This document shows, piece after piece, positions 46,906 through 55,390 of a DNA stretch of 64,000 nucleotides. The notes below the pieces were generated by a model. It was not told the DNA's origin, made no database searches, and saw only the letters and a list, made by a program, of their open reading frames with translations. The DNA is from Candidatus Obscuribacterales bacterium (GTDB taxonomy: Bacteria; Cyanobacteriota; Vampirovibrionia; Obscuribacterales; Obscuribacteraceae). The translations under genes were made by a program, and so were the position numbers. The stretch's first letter is position 1, and each line of letters starts with the position of its first letter. The stretch covers positions 62,001 through 126,000 of the forward strand of contig JAKFVQ010000007.1 of NCBI GenBank assembly GCA_021732085.1, read 5' to 3'.

Positions 46906-47952
46906 TTATCTTCTGGCAAACTCCGCAAGCTCATAGTGGTAAGTGAACTTCAAATGCTTGAGTTTGTTCTCCTTTTTGGCGGAGTCTTTGAGAAGTTTCA
47001 GGCTGTCTAAAACTTCCAACGCAATTAAACCGATGTGATACAAGTCTTCGCCAGAAGAAAGCTTAATGACAATTCCCAATCCCTTCGAATAAAGATCGCA
47101 AGGGCGAACACCAATCGTAAGCAAGCCATCGGCGCCCTCCTTAGCTAGCAACTGAACACCATCGATGCTGTACTTTCCTCGCATGAGGTCGGTGTCCAAA
47201 CGATTCTCGCCGCCAACATACTCTGGATAAGCTGACATGACTCTGCTCAACATGCTGAAATTTGCGACAACGTCTTTCACATCAGCCGGAGCATCCGGCA
47301 GGGATTCGAACTTCAAATCAGTTGCAAGCTGAGCATATAATCTTGCAAGCTCCGGAGCTGTAAACGCGTAATTCGGCAATCTGCAACCGTCTGTTGTTTG
47401 CCGAATATTCTGCCAGTCATCATTTACCAGATACGCAAGTGTTTTCTTCAAGCGCTCAAAATGAGGCTGATCCGGCTCAAGATATCGAGTCGAATCTTGC
47501 CCAACTGCGTTCATCGCCATCACAAATCCCAAATGCTTGCCGCTGCAAGATCCCCAGCGCGAGGTCGGCTTCTCGCCGGCAGATTTCAGCTTGTATTTAA
47601 GCGATAGATCACTGGGATAGCGCGGAGTATTCTGCAAAACATTGAGGTCGACACCGGCAATCTGAAGCATCTCGTCAAGCGCGTCCAAATGGATTTGCTG
47701 ACCGCTGTGCGAGGACAACATCAGTGCATAATGCCTGTCCTCCAACTTGGGATAATGCTGTTTGAGAATATGAAGATGGCCAAGCAGCTGCCATGGCTTG
47801 AGACAGGAGCGCGTCCAGAGTTTTGCAGTTTGTTCACCGCGAGAGACAAGCAGCCTACCGCTACCATCTATTACTGAAATAACGCCATAGAGAGCCAGCT
47901 CAGGCAGCTCTGAGCGATCGACAGTAAGCAGCGGTTCCCATGGTAGATTCAT
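46906..47952 (-). CDS. L-asparaginase II family protein
   Basis: 348 residues, normal for the Rhizobium-type asparaginase II family, which is unrelated to E. coli asparaginases. Family blocks are SCLKPWQLL, LSSHSGQQIH (catalytic Ser region), WGSCSGKHLGFV (Cys-Ser-Gly-Lys) and DGCRLPNYAFT. It lies between KMO (12 bp) and kynurenine formamidase (2 bp) in one operon. An amidase placed exactly here could act on a pathway amide, or may simply supply nitrogen metabolism; the sequence cannot decide. No signal peptide. Confidence 0.88.
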   Translation of the reverse strand: MNLPWEPLLTVDRSELPELALYGVISVIDGSGRLLVSRGEQTAKLWTRSCLKPWQLLGHLHILKQHYPKLEDRHYALMLSSHSGQQIHLDALDEMLQIAGVDLNVLQNTPRYPSDLSLKYKLKSAGEKPTSRWGSCSGKHLGFVMAMNAVGQDSTRYLEPDQPHFERLKKTLAYLVNDDWQNIRQTTDGCRLPNYAFTAPELARLYAQLATDLKFESLPDAPADVKDVVANFSMLSRVMSAYPEYVGGENRLDTDLMRGKYSIDGVQLLAKEGADGLLTIGVRPCDLYSKGLGIVIKLSSGEDLYHIGLIALEVLDSLKLLKDSAKKENKLKHLKFTYHYELAEFARR

Positions 47953-47964
47953 TTCAATTCCTCT

Positions 47965-49392
47965 CTAATGCGATGCTGCTAAGGTGAGTAGCCCAGTGTA
48001 TGGTGTTAGAAGTGGTGCCAACTTCTCATCGATCAATTTTTCGGCAAGCGTCAGGTCTACTTTCTCAGGATCAGCCAAACCTTGGCATAGTTCAGCCAGA
48101 ATTTCATTGTCAATCTCTCCTACATCCATCGCCACCTTATATGGGATGTTCGAGAAAGTCACAAGGGCATAGCGCGATAAATAGCGTCCGGGGAAATGTT
48201 TCTGCAAAACTTTTTCGACAGCTTTCTCAAGCAAAAAGCGAGCATCAGCAACTTTATCGCGCATCTCGACGAAGTTCTCGACAGCCATATCTGCAATTGC
48301 GTCGGTATTTATCTTACGCTGCTCACCGAGCGTATCGAACAATAAACTCCAATCGAAGGAAGAGGAGGAATCGGCATTGAGCTCCTCTAGCAACTGATCG
48401 AAAACTGTACAATCTTCAAAACCACAATTCATACCCTGACCGAAGAACGGCACGATCCCGTGGGCAGCGTCACCCATTAGAAGCGCCTGTCCTCCTACAT
48501 TCCAGGGAAAAGTCTTCACCGTGACCATGTGTCCTGTCGGATTGCTTCTAAAGGTTTCACAAAGACTTTCGATATGCGGTACTGCATCTGCAAAGTACTT
48601 TTCAAAGAATGCAGCGACCTGCTCATCATTTGTGAGATGCTCAAAGCTAAGATCACCTTTGAAGGGCAAAAATAGCGTGCAAGTGAAGCTGCCCTCGAAA
48701 TTAGGCAAAGCGATCAACATGAAGTTGCCACGCGGCCAAATGTGCAGCGCGTTCTTCTCAAGTTTGAAGCTGCCATCAGGATTAGGCAGCACAACCAGTT
48801 CTTTGTATCCGTATTCCAGAAGAGATTCAGTGCACGAATAATTTGGCAGCTTCAGCATTTCGTTGCGGATAGCCGATGCTGAGCCGTCGGTTCCAATAAC
48901 GCGATTATAGATTTCGGATCGAGTTTCCCCTGATTTATGATCTTCAATGAAGAGCTCACCAGTTTCAAAATTGGCACCGATCACCTTTTGATTGAAAAAG
49001 ATTTGCGCATGTCCATCCTTTTCAGCATGTGTCATCAAAGCTTTATTCAAAGTAGCTCGCGAAATCGAATTAATACACTGCTTGTCATTCATTCCGTAGG
49101 GCTGAAAGGTCAGCTCGCCTTGAGGAGAATGCATCATGCGGCCGCGCATGGGAACGGCTTGTGAAAGGATCTCATCGTCAATCCCGAGTCGCGCCAGAGC
49201 GTTTATCCCACGAGTTGAAATAGCCAGGTTAATCGAGCGACCGGCACTGATAGCTTCCGTGCGCATGTCCGGACGTCGCTCGTACATGTCAACTTTGAAG
49301 CCCCGGCGCGCCATGAAGATCGCAAGTAGCGAGCCCACCAGCCCAGCCCCAACCAGAGCGATTCGGTCATTTTTGTTAGTTACCATAGCCAT
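47965..49392 (-). CDS. kmo: Kynurenine 3-monooxygenase
   Basis: 475 residues from the ATG at 49392, the normal length; the frame stays open upstream to 49551, but that part lies in non-coding sequence. An FAD-dependent hydroxylase of the PHBH class. The dinucleotide site is VGAGLVGSLLAIFMARRG, followed by YERRPDMR. GTDGSASAIRNEM is the second FAD motif, and GDAAHGIVPFFGQGMNCGFEDC is the classic GD motif with KMO-specific continuation. RSINLAISTRGI is also KMO-like. It converts kynurenine to 3-hydroxykynurenine with NADPH and oxygen. First gene of the operon KMO-asparaginase-KynB-BtpA-YaeQ. Confidence 0.95.
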   Translation of the reverse strand: MAMVTNKNDRIALVGAGLVGSLLAIFMARRGFKVDMYERRPDMRTEAISAGRSINLAISTRGINALARLGIDDEILSQAVPMRGRMMHSPQGELTFQPYGMNDKQCINSISRATLNKALMTHAEKDGHAQIFFNQKVIGANFETGELFIEDHKSGETRSEIYNRVIGTDGSASAIRNEMLKLPNYSCTESLLEYGYKELVVLPNPDGSFKLEKNALHIWPRGNFMLIALPNFEGSFTCTLFLPFKGDLSFEHLTNDEQVAAFFEKYFADAVPHIESLCETFRSNPTGHMVTVKTFPWNVGGQALLMGDAAHGIVPFFGQGMNCGFEDCTVFDQLLEELNADSSSSFDWSLLFDTLGEQRKINTDAIADMAVENFVEMRDKVADARFLLEKAVEKVLQKHFPGRYLSRYALVTFSNIPYKVAMDVGEIDNEILAELCQGLADPEKVDLTLAEKLIDEKLAPLLTPYTGLLTLAASH

Positions 49393-49953
49393 TGTCCGTC
49401 CGGAAACCAAGGTGTCGGCGTAACGCCCAACATGCGGTGCGGCAATTGTATCACGGGGCGCCCCCGAAGCCCCGAACCAGTCACCTATGCGAACTTTTAT
49501 AAGCTTGCCAATGCTTAACGATACCTCAGAATTTTTTTTCGCTTTCCTCACAAAAATCCTACAAGCAGACTATATCTTGTACTTATCAAAACCGACAGAG
49601 ACGAAGCCATAAAAACCGACAGAACACGCCAATATCCTCCATTCATCCATTAGCATTAGTTGCGAGAAGAGCATGCAGGCGACCAAGACGAATGGCTTGC
49701 ATGCTCCACAAACGCGGCAGAGCTAAAGCAACTTCTACAAAATCCCTTCCGTCAGTAAGAAGAAGAGCATGCAAGCAAGCATCACCACATTGCTTGCATG
49801 CTCCGGAAACAGCCAGACCTGAAACAGTTTCTTCAAAATCCATTCACGGCAGTACACAGAAGAGCATGCAAGAGACCATCACGGCGTGCGTCGAAATTTG
49901 ATAAAGTGGACTGCGGCACTGTGCAATGCAGCACGTTTAAGCTTGCAAGAGAA
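49393..49953. other. KMO upstream region with hairpin repeats
   Basis: 561 bp between the end of the bc-type operon and KMO, both minus strand. It holds the tandem hairpin repeats listed next, an A-rich tract (49541-49549 as T on the plus strand) and the KMO promoter, whose -35/-10 could not be fixed. Confidence 0.5.
49665..49893. repeat. Tandem 96-97-bp repeats, each starting with a hairpin
   Basis: Copies start at 49665, 49761 and 49858, each with AGAAGAGCATGC. Copy 2 has a perfect 14-bp stem (49765-49778 with 49790-49803, loop 11). Copy 1 has a 12-bp stem with one G-T pair (49669-49680 with 49695-49706). Copy 3 keeps only the left arm and is truncated. The text between stems is also partly shared (ACAAAATCC, CAAAATCC). 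It resembles a REP or small mobile repeat. Confidence 0.88.
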
Positions 49954-51342
49954 TTACTTCATCGAGATTGAGTGGTCCGAGGCAGGACTTCTATGAGCCG
50001 TGTTCTTTTCGCGTTCATCCGTATTGATACTGGCAAGATACTTCGCCAAGCTTTTCATTTCAGCATCGTTAGCTGCCAGCGGTGGCATTATGTTGGAATA
50101 ATTGTTCTTTTGAGGATCTCGTTCCCGGAGGATTTGAAGGAAACTTATGATAGCCTGCTCGTCACGCTGGCCAAGCAGTTTCTTCATGCTCCGGTAGCCT
50201 TTCTCGGTATGGCAGGCCATACACTGATAGCGGAACACTATTTCACCGTTATGAAACTCGTCAGTTGGTGTGGCCGCGGTGAGCGCAGTTGACCATTTGC
50301 CCCTGTGCAGGAATCCTTCATCAGCAATCTTCTCTATTTCATCTTTATGAATTCCATTAGAGTATATGTAGTTGTAAACCACATAAGGCTTCCGCAACAT
50401 TTCGCGCATCCATTCTGTCGTGCCGGTCGCAGCGAATCCGCAAATCATGAATAAGATCGCGACCTTAAACGTGAATCCTCTTGGATTCAAGAATGGACCG
50501 AAAAATGCAAACAGAAGAATAGTTCCCGACAGTACAAGGCTTATGTAGAGAGCTCGTGCAAGAATCGAGAAGTTACCAACTCCAGAATTTTGGATGCCGG
50601 TGAAAATAGTCCCGAGTACAGAGTGCGGAACTTGCGATAGAAACCATAACATGCAGACCGGACCGAGCAAGAATACCGGAAGTAACCATTTTGCGCAGTA
50701 ACGGACCATAAATGTTCTGAATTTTGGTTCTTCAATTCTAGTGCAGGTGACCAGCGCGTACATACCTGCAATAGCAAGCATGATCAGCAGACGGATTGCA
50801 AGCGAGGGGAAGTACGTAGGATTAAACACTCCATCAAACCACCAGTGGCTGCTCAACCATTTGCCAGGCGTTAGCATGAAGGTAAGAACGCCGTTGATAA
50901 TCACAAGAGTAAAGACTGAAAATATTGCATAAAGTCTTGCCAGCAATAAATGCTGCTCACGCGAGATACGATCCCATGTGTAGTAGTAAGCAAATGCTGT
51001 TGCAAGCTCAGCCACAAAGAACAGATATTCCTCCGCCCAGGCCAGCGTGAAACATTGAATCAATGATGCTATACCATCCGGGCTGACAAGGCTCACGGAG
51101 AACCATATGCCGACACCTGTAACAGCACCGGCTACGGTGGTCAGCAGCACGAAGAATCGCGAATGGGATTTTAGGAAATTGTAGATTCTCTCATCCTTTC
51201 TCTTATATGCAAGCTGCTCGGCAAAGGCAAGATAGATGCCACCGCCCACTGCAAAGTGAGAGATAAATATATGAATGATTGAAATGATACCAATAACCCA
51301 GCTGCCGCCTAAATCTGGTACGACCCAAAGCGGATAGTTCAT
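49954..51342 (-). CDS. CydA-like quinol oxidase subunit with C-terminal cytochrome c domain
   Basis: 462 residues from the ATG at 51342, which overlaps the cytochrome b stop (ATGA) and has GGGGAG upstream. The first 330 residues form a CydA-type multi-helix domain. H24/H29 near the start (SHFAVGGG) fit the b595-ligand region, and E104, E105 and E112 fit the acidic helix of CydA. TEWMREMLRKPYVVYNYIYSNG is a family-typical block. At the position of the E. coli H186 haem ligand there is R184 (SLAIRLLIML). The C-terminus is a mono-haem cytochrome c with C374-M-A-C377-H378 and a later IMPP Met ligand. No cydB is nearby. It is the last gene of the four-gene bc-type operon, so it probably passes electrons from this complex to an oxidase. 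Confidence 0.85.
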   Translation of the reverse strand: MNYPLWVVPDLGGSWVIGIISIIHIFISHFAVGGGIYLAFAEQLAYKRKDERIYNFLKSHSRFFVLLTTVAGAVTGVGIWFSVSLVSPDGIASLIQCFTLAWAEEYLFFVAELATAFAYYYTWDRISREQHLLLARLYAIFSVFTLVIINGVLTFMLTPGKWLSSHWWFDGVFNPTYFPSLAIRLLIMLAIAGMYALVTCTRIEEPKFRTFMVRYCAKWLLPVFLLGPVCMLWFLSQVPHSVLGTIFTGIQNSGVGNFSILARALYISLVLSGTILLFAFFGPFLNPRGFTFKVAILFMICGFAATGTTEWMREMLRKPYVVYNYIYSNGIHKDEIEKIADEGFLHRGKWSTALTAATPTDEFHNGEIVFRYQCMACHTEKGYRSMKKLLGQRDEQAIISFLQILRERDPQKNNYSNIMPPLAANDAEMKSLAKYLASINTDEREKNTAHRSPASDHSISMK

Positions 51343-52433
51343 GATAAAGCTCCCCACAACGAAAAGAGAATCACACCAAGTAGGACGAAAGTCCCAAATG
51401 CAGTCGAAATTTTCGAACGTGATTCGGAGACACCGGTGTCGTAGATCGGAACCAGCACAAATCCGAGCCCGACCAGCGACATCAGTATGATGCCGAAGAG
51501 TTCACCTTCGATTGGACCGACCATCGGTGGAATTAGTTTGAGGAATTGGAATGGCGCAAGAAAGTACCACTCCGGTTTGATTCCCAGCGGTGCGGCAGCG
51601 AACGGGTCAGCCTCGGGTCCAATCCCCCAGGGCCAAAGCATTGTCAAAACAAAGAGTACGTTAGCGGCCAAAAGCCAGACGAGTATGTCCTTGAACATGA
51701 ATTCAGGAAAGAATTTTTCGTACTTCCTTTTCTCTTCAGGAAGCTTTTTGAAAAATGCTGGTTCAGCAATGCCATGCACCTGAATGAAAAACATGTGTGC
51801 TCCGAGCACAGCCAATGTAACTAGCGGCAATACGGCGACGTGAATCATAAAGAAGCGTGAGATTGTAGCTTGTGAGACAATATCGCCGCCTCTCAACATA
51901 TACGCAATGAGCCCGCCGATTGCCGGAATCTTCGACGCGACATCGAGTCCAATTTTCGTTGCAAAAAATGAAACATCGTCCCAGGGCAATAGATAGCCAG
52001 TAAAGCCAAAAGCCAGACAAACAACAAGCATTACCAGCCCAGTCCACCAGGTGAATTCCCTTGGTGCTCGATAAGCCTTCATAAAATAAGTGCTGAACAA
52101 ATGAATGATGACCACAGCAATCATTAAATTGGCACTCCAGCTGTGTAGCGACCGGATAAACCAACCAAAGTTGATCTGTGAGTTGATCTTTAGAATACTG
52201 GCATGCGCCGAGTTAATTTCGGGAACGTAATAAACCATCAATAAAACGCCGGTTATTACTTGTATCGCGAACAAAACCGCTGCGATACCTCCCATGTAGT
52301 ACCAGACAGAATGTTTGTGGACAGGGACCTTTTTCTTCTCGGCAAGGTGTTGCAATTCCTCAACTGGCAATCTTTCCTTTAGGAACTTTTGCAGGAAATT
52401 GCCATTTCTTGATTGTGATGATTCTGATACCAT
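51339..52433 (-). CDS. Cytochrome b of a bc/b6f-type complex (b6 plus subunit IV fused)
   Basis: 364 residues from the ATG at 52433, right after the Rieske stop with GAGGG upstream. Eight or so membrane helices. Haem ligands are H97/H111 (14 apart) and H198/H213 (15 apart); the 15 spacing is the cytochrome b6 pattern, not mitochondrial b. The quinol-site motif PEWY(F) is present in the subunit-IV-like half. The cysteine that holds the extra haem c in b6 (YCLGG region) is Tyr-Met here (YYMGG). It oxidises quinol together with the Rieske protein; cytochrome c1/f is absent, and the CydA-cytochrome c subunit may replace it. Confidence 0.93.
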   Translation of the reverse strand: MVSESSQSRNGNFLQKFLKERLPVEELQHLAEKKKVPVHKHSVWYYMGGIAAVLFAIQVITGVLLMVYYVPEINSAHASILKINSQINFGWFIRSLHSWSANLMIAVVIIHLFSTYFMKAYRAPREFTWWTGLVMLVVCLAFGFTGYLLPWDDVSFFATKIGLDVASKIPAIGGLIAYMLRGGDIVSQATISRFFMIHVAVLPLVTLAVLGAHMFFIQVHGIAEPAFFKKLPEEKRKYEKFFPEFMFKDILVWLLAANVLFVLTMLWPWGIGPEADPFAAAPLGIKPEWYFLAPFQFLKLIPPMVGPIEGELFGIILMSLVGLGFVLVPIYDTGVSESRSKISTAFGTFVLLGVILFSLWGALS

Positions 52434-52434
52434 G

Positions 52435-52977
52435 CTATGCCCTCGAAACAATAATCTTGCCGTTTACCACCTCGGCTTTGAGAGCAGCCAGCGGTTTCGG
52501 CGGCGGCCCGGCGATATTTTTTCCCGTGCTTGGATCGTATTCACCACCGTGGCATGCGCAGTAAATTTTCTGCATGTCGTTCCGGAATTGAACCGTGCAG
52601 CCAAGGTGGGTACAAATAGCATTGAACGCATGCAATTGACCGTCATCGGTATGAATCAACAATGCGGGAAAGGAACCAAAACGAAAGTTTCTTCCGGTGC
52701 CTTTCGGCAGCTCTTCCAACTTGCAGACTTCCAGGCTAGTCACATTGGCTTTTCCGTCATTGTCGCCGGCAGGAGGTATCAAGTACGCCACGATCGGTGA
52801 GAGAGTTAGCCCACCCCAGGCAACAGCGCAGGCAGCAAAACAACCCTTTATGAAATTGCCCCTGTCTACACCGTGCTCATCATCATCGTGGCTGTTGGAA
52901 CAGCCACCGCCGCCACATAATTGCTGGCAACCTTTACTTGTACTAGCCTCTTTGTTTTCCGTCTGGGTTTTATCCAT
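52435..52977 (-). CDS. Rieske [2Fe-2S] protein
   Basis: 180 residues. One membrane segment (about 44-68) follows a Cys/Gly/Asp-rich head (C17, C21, C26). The cluster motifs are C122-T-H124-LG-C127 and C140-A-C142-H143-GG, complete with the disulfide cysteines. No twin-arginine pair precedes the helix, although DRGNFIKG resembles a degraded one. It overlaps the upstream CydA-like gene by 8 bp and is followed directly by cytochrome b. Confidence 0.95.
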   Translation of the reverse strand: MDKTQTENKEASTSKGCQQLCGGGGCSNSHDDDEHGVDRGNFIKGCFAACAVAWGGLTLSPIVAYLIPPAGDNDGKANVTSLEVCKLEELPKGTGRNFRFGSFPALLIHTDDGQLHAFNAICTHLGCTVQFRNDMQKIYCACHGGEYDPSTGKNIAGPPPKPLAALKAEVVNGKIIVSRA

Positions 52978-54154
52978 GACTAACTTCTCCTATGGTCGCC
53001 ACTGAGCTGTTGGTGGCGTATTCTGCAATTGGCTTTTGGTAGCTTTTAAGAACAAGAGCTGACAACCAGACCAGATACCAAATTAGAGCTACAGTGGAAA
53101 CAAGAAACACAGCCAGCAAATCCCATTGCGTTGAGACTGCCACCAATTCCGGTTTCACATGGGGATTCAAATGAAATAGTCGTAGCTGATGCCGATTCAC
53201 AATCATTGAAAGAATTAGCAACGCATTTGTGATGACAGTAGCTATGAAAGCTTTTCTATTGCCGCTACCAGCTGCAATGGTACTTGTACATATCGATAAC
53301 AGCGTCAGTGCCATCGAGAGCCCAAATACTGCAGTTGCAATCTGATCGCTACCCAAAAAATTACCTGCAAATTCCGCAGGTATGGCTTTGAGGAACCACA
53401 GCCCGACGGGAATTTGAATTACGGTGGCAGCCATGAAGATTCTTGACCCGATCTTAATCATCCACTCCGAGAACTTCGAGTCCTTCTTGCTCATATAAAG
53501 ACCAAACAGGCCAAGGGTCATTCCAGCTACCGCAAAAGATGAAACAAAGAAATGCAAATACCTCGGAATCAAGGTGACTTCGCTGGAATTAAGGTTCATC
53601 CCTTTTGCACTATGTTCGTACATTGCCAGCCATTTTTCGGGATGCAACATGAGTGTCATGTTGTTGGAAAAAAGGTATGCAACGAAGGAAAAACCGATGC
53701 TCATAACAAGGAGAAGCAGAGAAGCCTTAGCTGCTGATTTTTCCCCTTCTTGTCCTCTCAAAGTGCGGTAGAGAACAATGTAAGACAGGTAATAGGAAAT
53801 CATTATGACTAGAAGTAGCGAAATCCACGGTACAGCCATAATAATTGAGGATGTATAAAATGCCGGACCGTAAATCAGTTGCAAAAATAGGAGAGGAACG
53901 ATTCCCTGCGTTATCGCAAACGAGATAAATAGCGGCAGCGAAACAGCCAGCGCCTTAGCAGCTCGATATGCATACGAACTTTGATCACTCCTTCCGATTG
54001 CAAACAGTGCGGTGCTTATGAAGCCACCGCCTAAAACAACATTCATCGGTAGTGCATGTAAGTAGAAGCCCAAAACCAGTAGAGTTTGCATCAGCCAAAC
54101 AGGCAGGGGAAACGGTAGTGGTTGGTAGCTTGGAATTAAGTGAGCGAGATCCAT
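52970..54154 (-). CDS. CydA-like membrane subunit without cytochrome c
   Basis: 394 residues, about 9-10 membrane helices. H33 (YLHALPMNVVLGGG) fits the N-terminal CydA haem ligand, and H201 (PRYLHFFVSSFAVAGMT) fits the E. coli H186 ligand. The glutamates of the CydA helix III are absent (ITQGIVPLLFLQ, no Glu). This is the reverse of its partner at 49954-51342, which keeps the glutamates but lacks the second His. It starts the operon CydA-like, Rieske, cytochrome b, CydA-cytochrome c. Likely a membrane electron-transfer or quinone subunit rather than an oxygen reductase. Confidence 0.75.
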   Translation of the reverse strand: MDLAHLIPSYQPLPFPLPVWLMQTLLVLGFYLHALPMNVVLGGGFISTALFAIGRSDQSSYAYRAAKALAVSLPLFISFAITQGIVPLLFLQLIYGPAFYTSSIIMAVPWISLLLVIMISYYLSYIVLYRTLRGQEGEKSAAKASLLLLVMSIGFSFVAYLFSNNMTLMLHPEKWLAMYEHSAKGMNLNSSEVTLIPRYLHFFVSSFAVAGMTLGLFGLYMSKKDSKFSEWMIKIGSRIFMAATVIQIPVGLWFLKAIPAEFAGNFLGSDQIATAVFGLSMALTLLSICTSTIAAGSGNRKAFIATVITNALLILSMIVNRHQLRLFHLNPHVKPELVAVSTQWDLLAVFLVSTVALIWYLVWLSALVLKSYQKPIAEYATNSSVATIGEVSHG

Positions 54155-54322
54155 TTATGTTTCCAGTTTATTTGTATTTGCGGCTTATAAGATCCGATTG
54201 ACCGCGTTTAAAATCGCAGGATTCAGGCTAATTGCCATCCTTCCTCCGGATTCGGATTCAGGAAAATACATGATTCTGAAAACGGTTGTGGCATAACGCT
54301 TAGCAGGCGCGAATCAGCCAGT

Positions 54323-54595
54323 TCATTTTTCGTCTTCTAATCCTTTAGATTGATCGATGAAGACTGGTAGGACAGTCCATTCAGCTTGCTCCATTTGAGT
54401 ATATGACTGAGCAACTTCGATGAAACAATCACAGGCTGCCGTTGGGCAATCTTCGATGCATTTTGCACAACCCTTGCATTTTTCAAAATCCACGCAAAAG
54501 CGCCCGGCAATGCAAGCGATTGCTTTGAGTGGACAGGCCATTTCGCATGCCGAGCACTGAATGCACATCTCGGGATCAACTACATGCTGCTGCAT
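54323..54595 (-). CDS. 2[4Fe-4S] ferredoxin
   Basis: 90 residues. Two complete clusters: C11, C14, C17, C21-P and C40, C43, C46, C50-P, plus extra cysteines C34, C55 and C57. A 35-residue acidic tail follows. Only 3 bp separate it from the PaaC-like gene upstream, so it very likely supplies electrons to the diiron protein pair. The next gene (CydA-like) starts 168 bp further on. Confidence 0.93.
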   Translation of the reverse strand: MQQHVVDPEMCIQCSACEMACPLKAIACIAGRFCVDFEKCKGCAKCIEDCPTAACDCFIEVAQSYTQMEQAEWTVLPVFIDQSKGLEDEK

Positions 54596-54598
54596 CGG

Positions 54599-55381
54599 CT
54601 AATCCACAATCACATTCAAATTAGCGAATGTCTCGGCCATTTCAGCCTGCCATCGTTTTGCTATATCCTCGTTTTTACTTGCCTTCAGTTTGAATCCAAG
54701 AAATAAAGCATTGCGGACAGAAGATGGCGGACCACAACAAGCTAGAACCTTTTCGTACCAGTAATTAAACGACAACCTGATAGCAGTGAGCTCCGACTCA
54801 CTATGCGAAGCTTTTCTCAGAGCGCTTAGACCAAACTCCTTGTGCGATTTCTCAATGGGCAAATGTGTGCTTGCAAGTTCAGACCAGGGCTCAAAACTCG
54901 AGGAGCAGAAGTCTTCAAGTTGAAGACAAGCTACACTGGCCATCATGTAGGTAAACACAATTAAATCGGACCAACACTCAATTGGAAAATGAAGTGCATT
55001 GAGTCGCTTGTCTGCTGATATCCGTTTGTATTCCAGAACCGCACTTCTTCCAAGTCGAGCTTCCCAGCAATGGGAGGCTATATATTTATCAATATTGATG
55101 CCAGTTTGTGCAGCTAACTGATATGTTTTGTCTGCCAGAGTAAGCTTTTCGTAAGCAATTCGAGCCAGCGCTGTTTTTTCTGCAAGACTTGGAGGCAGTG
55201 AGAGCGCAGCTGCAAACCCCAGCCCCCCAGCCATCTCAGAGTCAGCACACTGCAAGAGTATTCCTATAACTAACTCTCGATATTTGCTGGAGCTTGTTTG
55301 CAAATTTGTGACTGACTTGCCTTCACTTATTCCAGCAAGCAAGCTTCGGTCCGATTCGGAAAGAGCACTAACAGTTTCCAT
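54599..55381 (-). CDS. PaaC-like ferritin-fold protein with incomplete diiron site
   Basis: 260 residues. The block LLQCADSEMAGGLGF matches LLSFQADSEFAGGQRV of the next upstream gene, so the two are paralogues. Of the diiron ligands it keeps E49, D139 and E177-x-x-H180, but the middle ExxH is lost (K79/L82 at those places). In phenylacetyl-CoA epoxidase the catalytic PaaA pairs with a structural PaaC that has lost ligands; this looks like the same arrangement. It is 9 bp after the PaaA-like gene and 3 bp before the ferredoxin. Confidence 0.75.
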   Translation of the reverse strand: METVSALSESDRSLLAGISEGKSVTNLQTSSSKYRELVIGILLQCADSEMAGGLGFAAALSLPPSLAEKTALARIAYEKLTLADKTYQLAAQTGINIDKYIASHCWEARLGRSAVLEYKRISADKRLNALHFPIECWSDLIVFTYMMASVACLQLEDFCSSSFEPWSELASTHLPIEKSHKEFGLSALRKASHSESELTAIRLSFNYWYEKVLACCGPPSSVRNALFLGFKLKASKNEDIAKRWQAEMAETFANLNVIVD

Positions 55382-55390
55382 TTCTTCCCT

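Noticed and set aside
49393..49551. A 53-residue N-terminal extension of KMO
   Set aside because: The FAD-binding strand begins right after the ATG at 49392, as in other KMO proteins; the extension has no family support and contains a GC-rich hairpin-like leader.
49692..49901. A 69-codon plus-strand frame before the bc-type operon end
   Set aside because: It only reads through the tandem hairpin repeats; the peptide is an artefact of the repeat sequence.
49954..54154. A cytochrome bd oxidase (cydAB)
   Set aside because: Two CydA-like chains are present but no CydB, each lacks part of the CydA ligand set, and they are tied to Rieske and cytochrome b genes.
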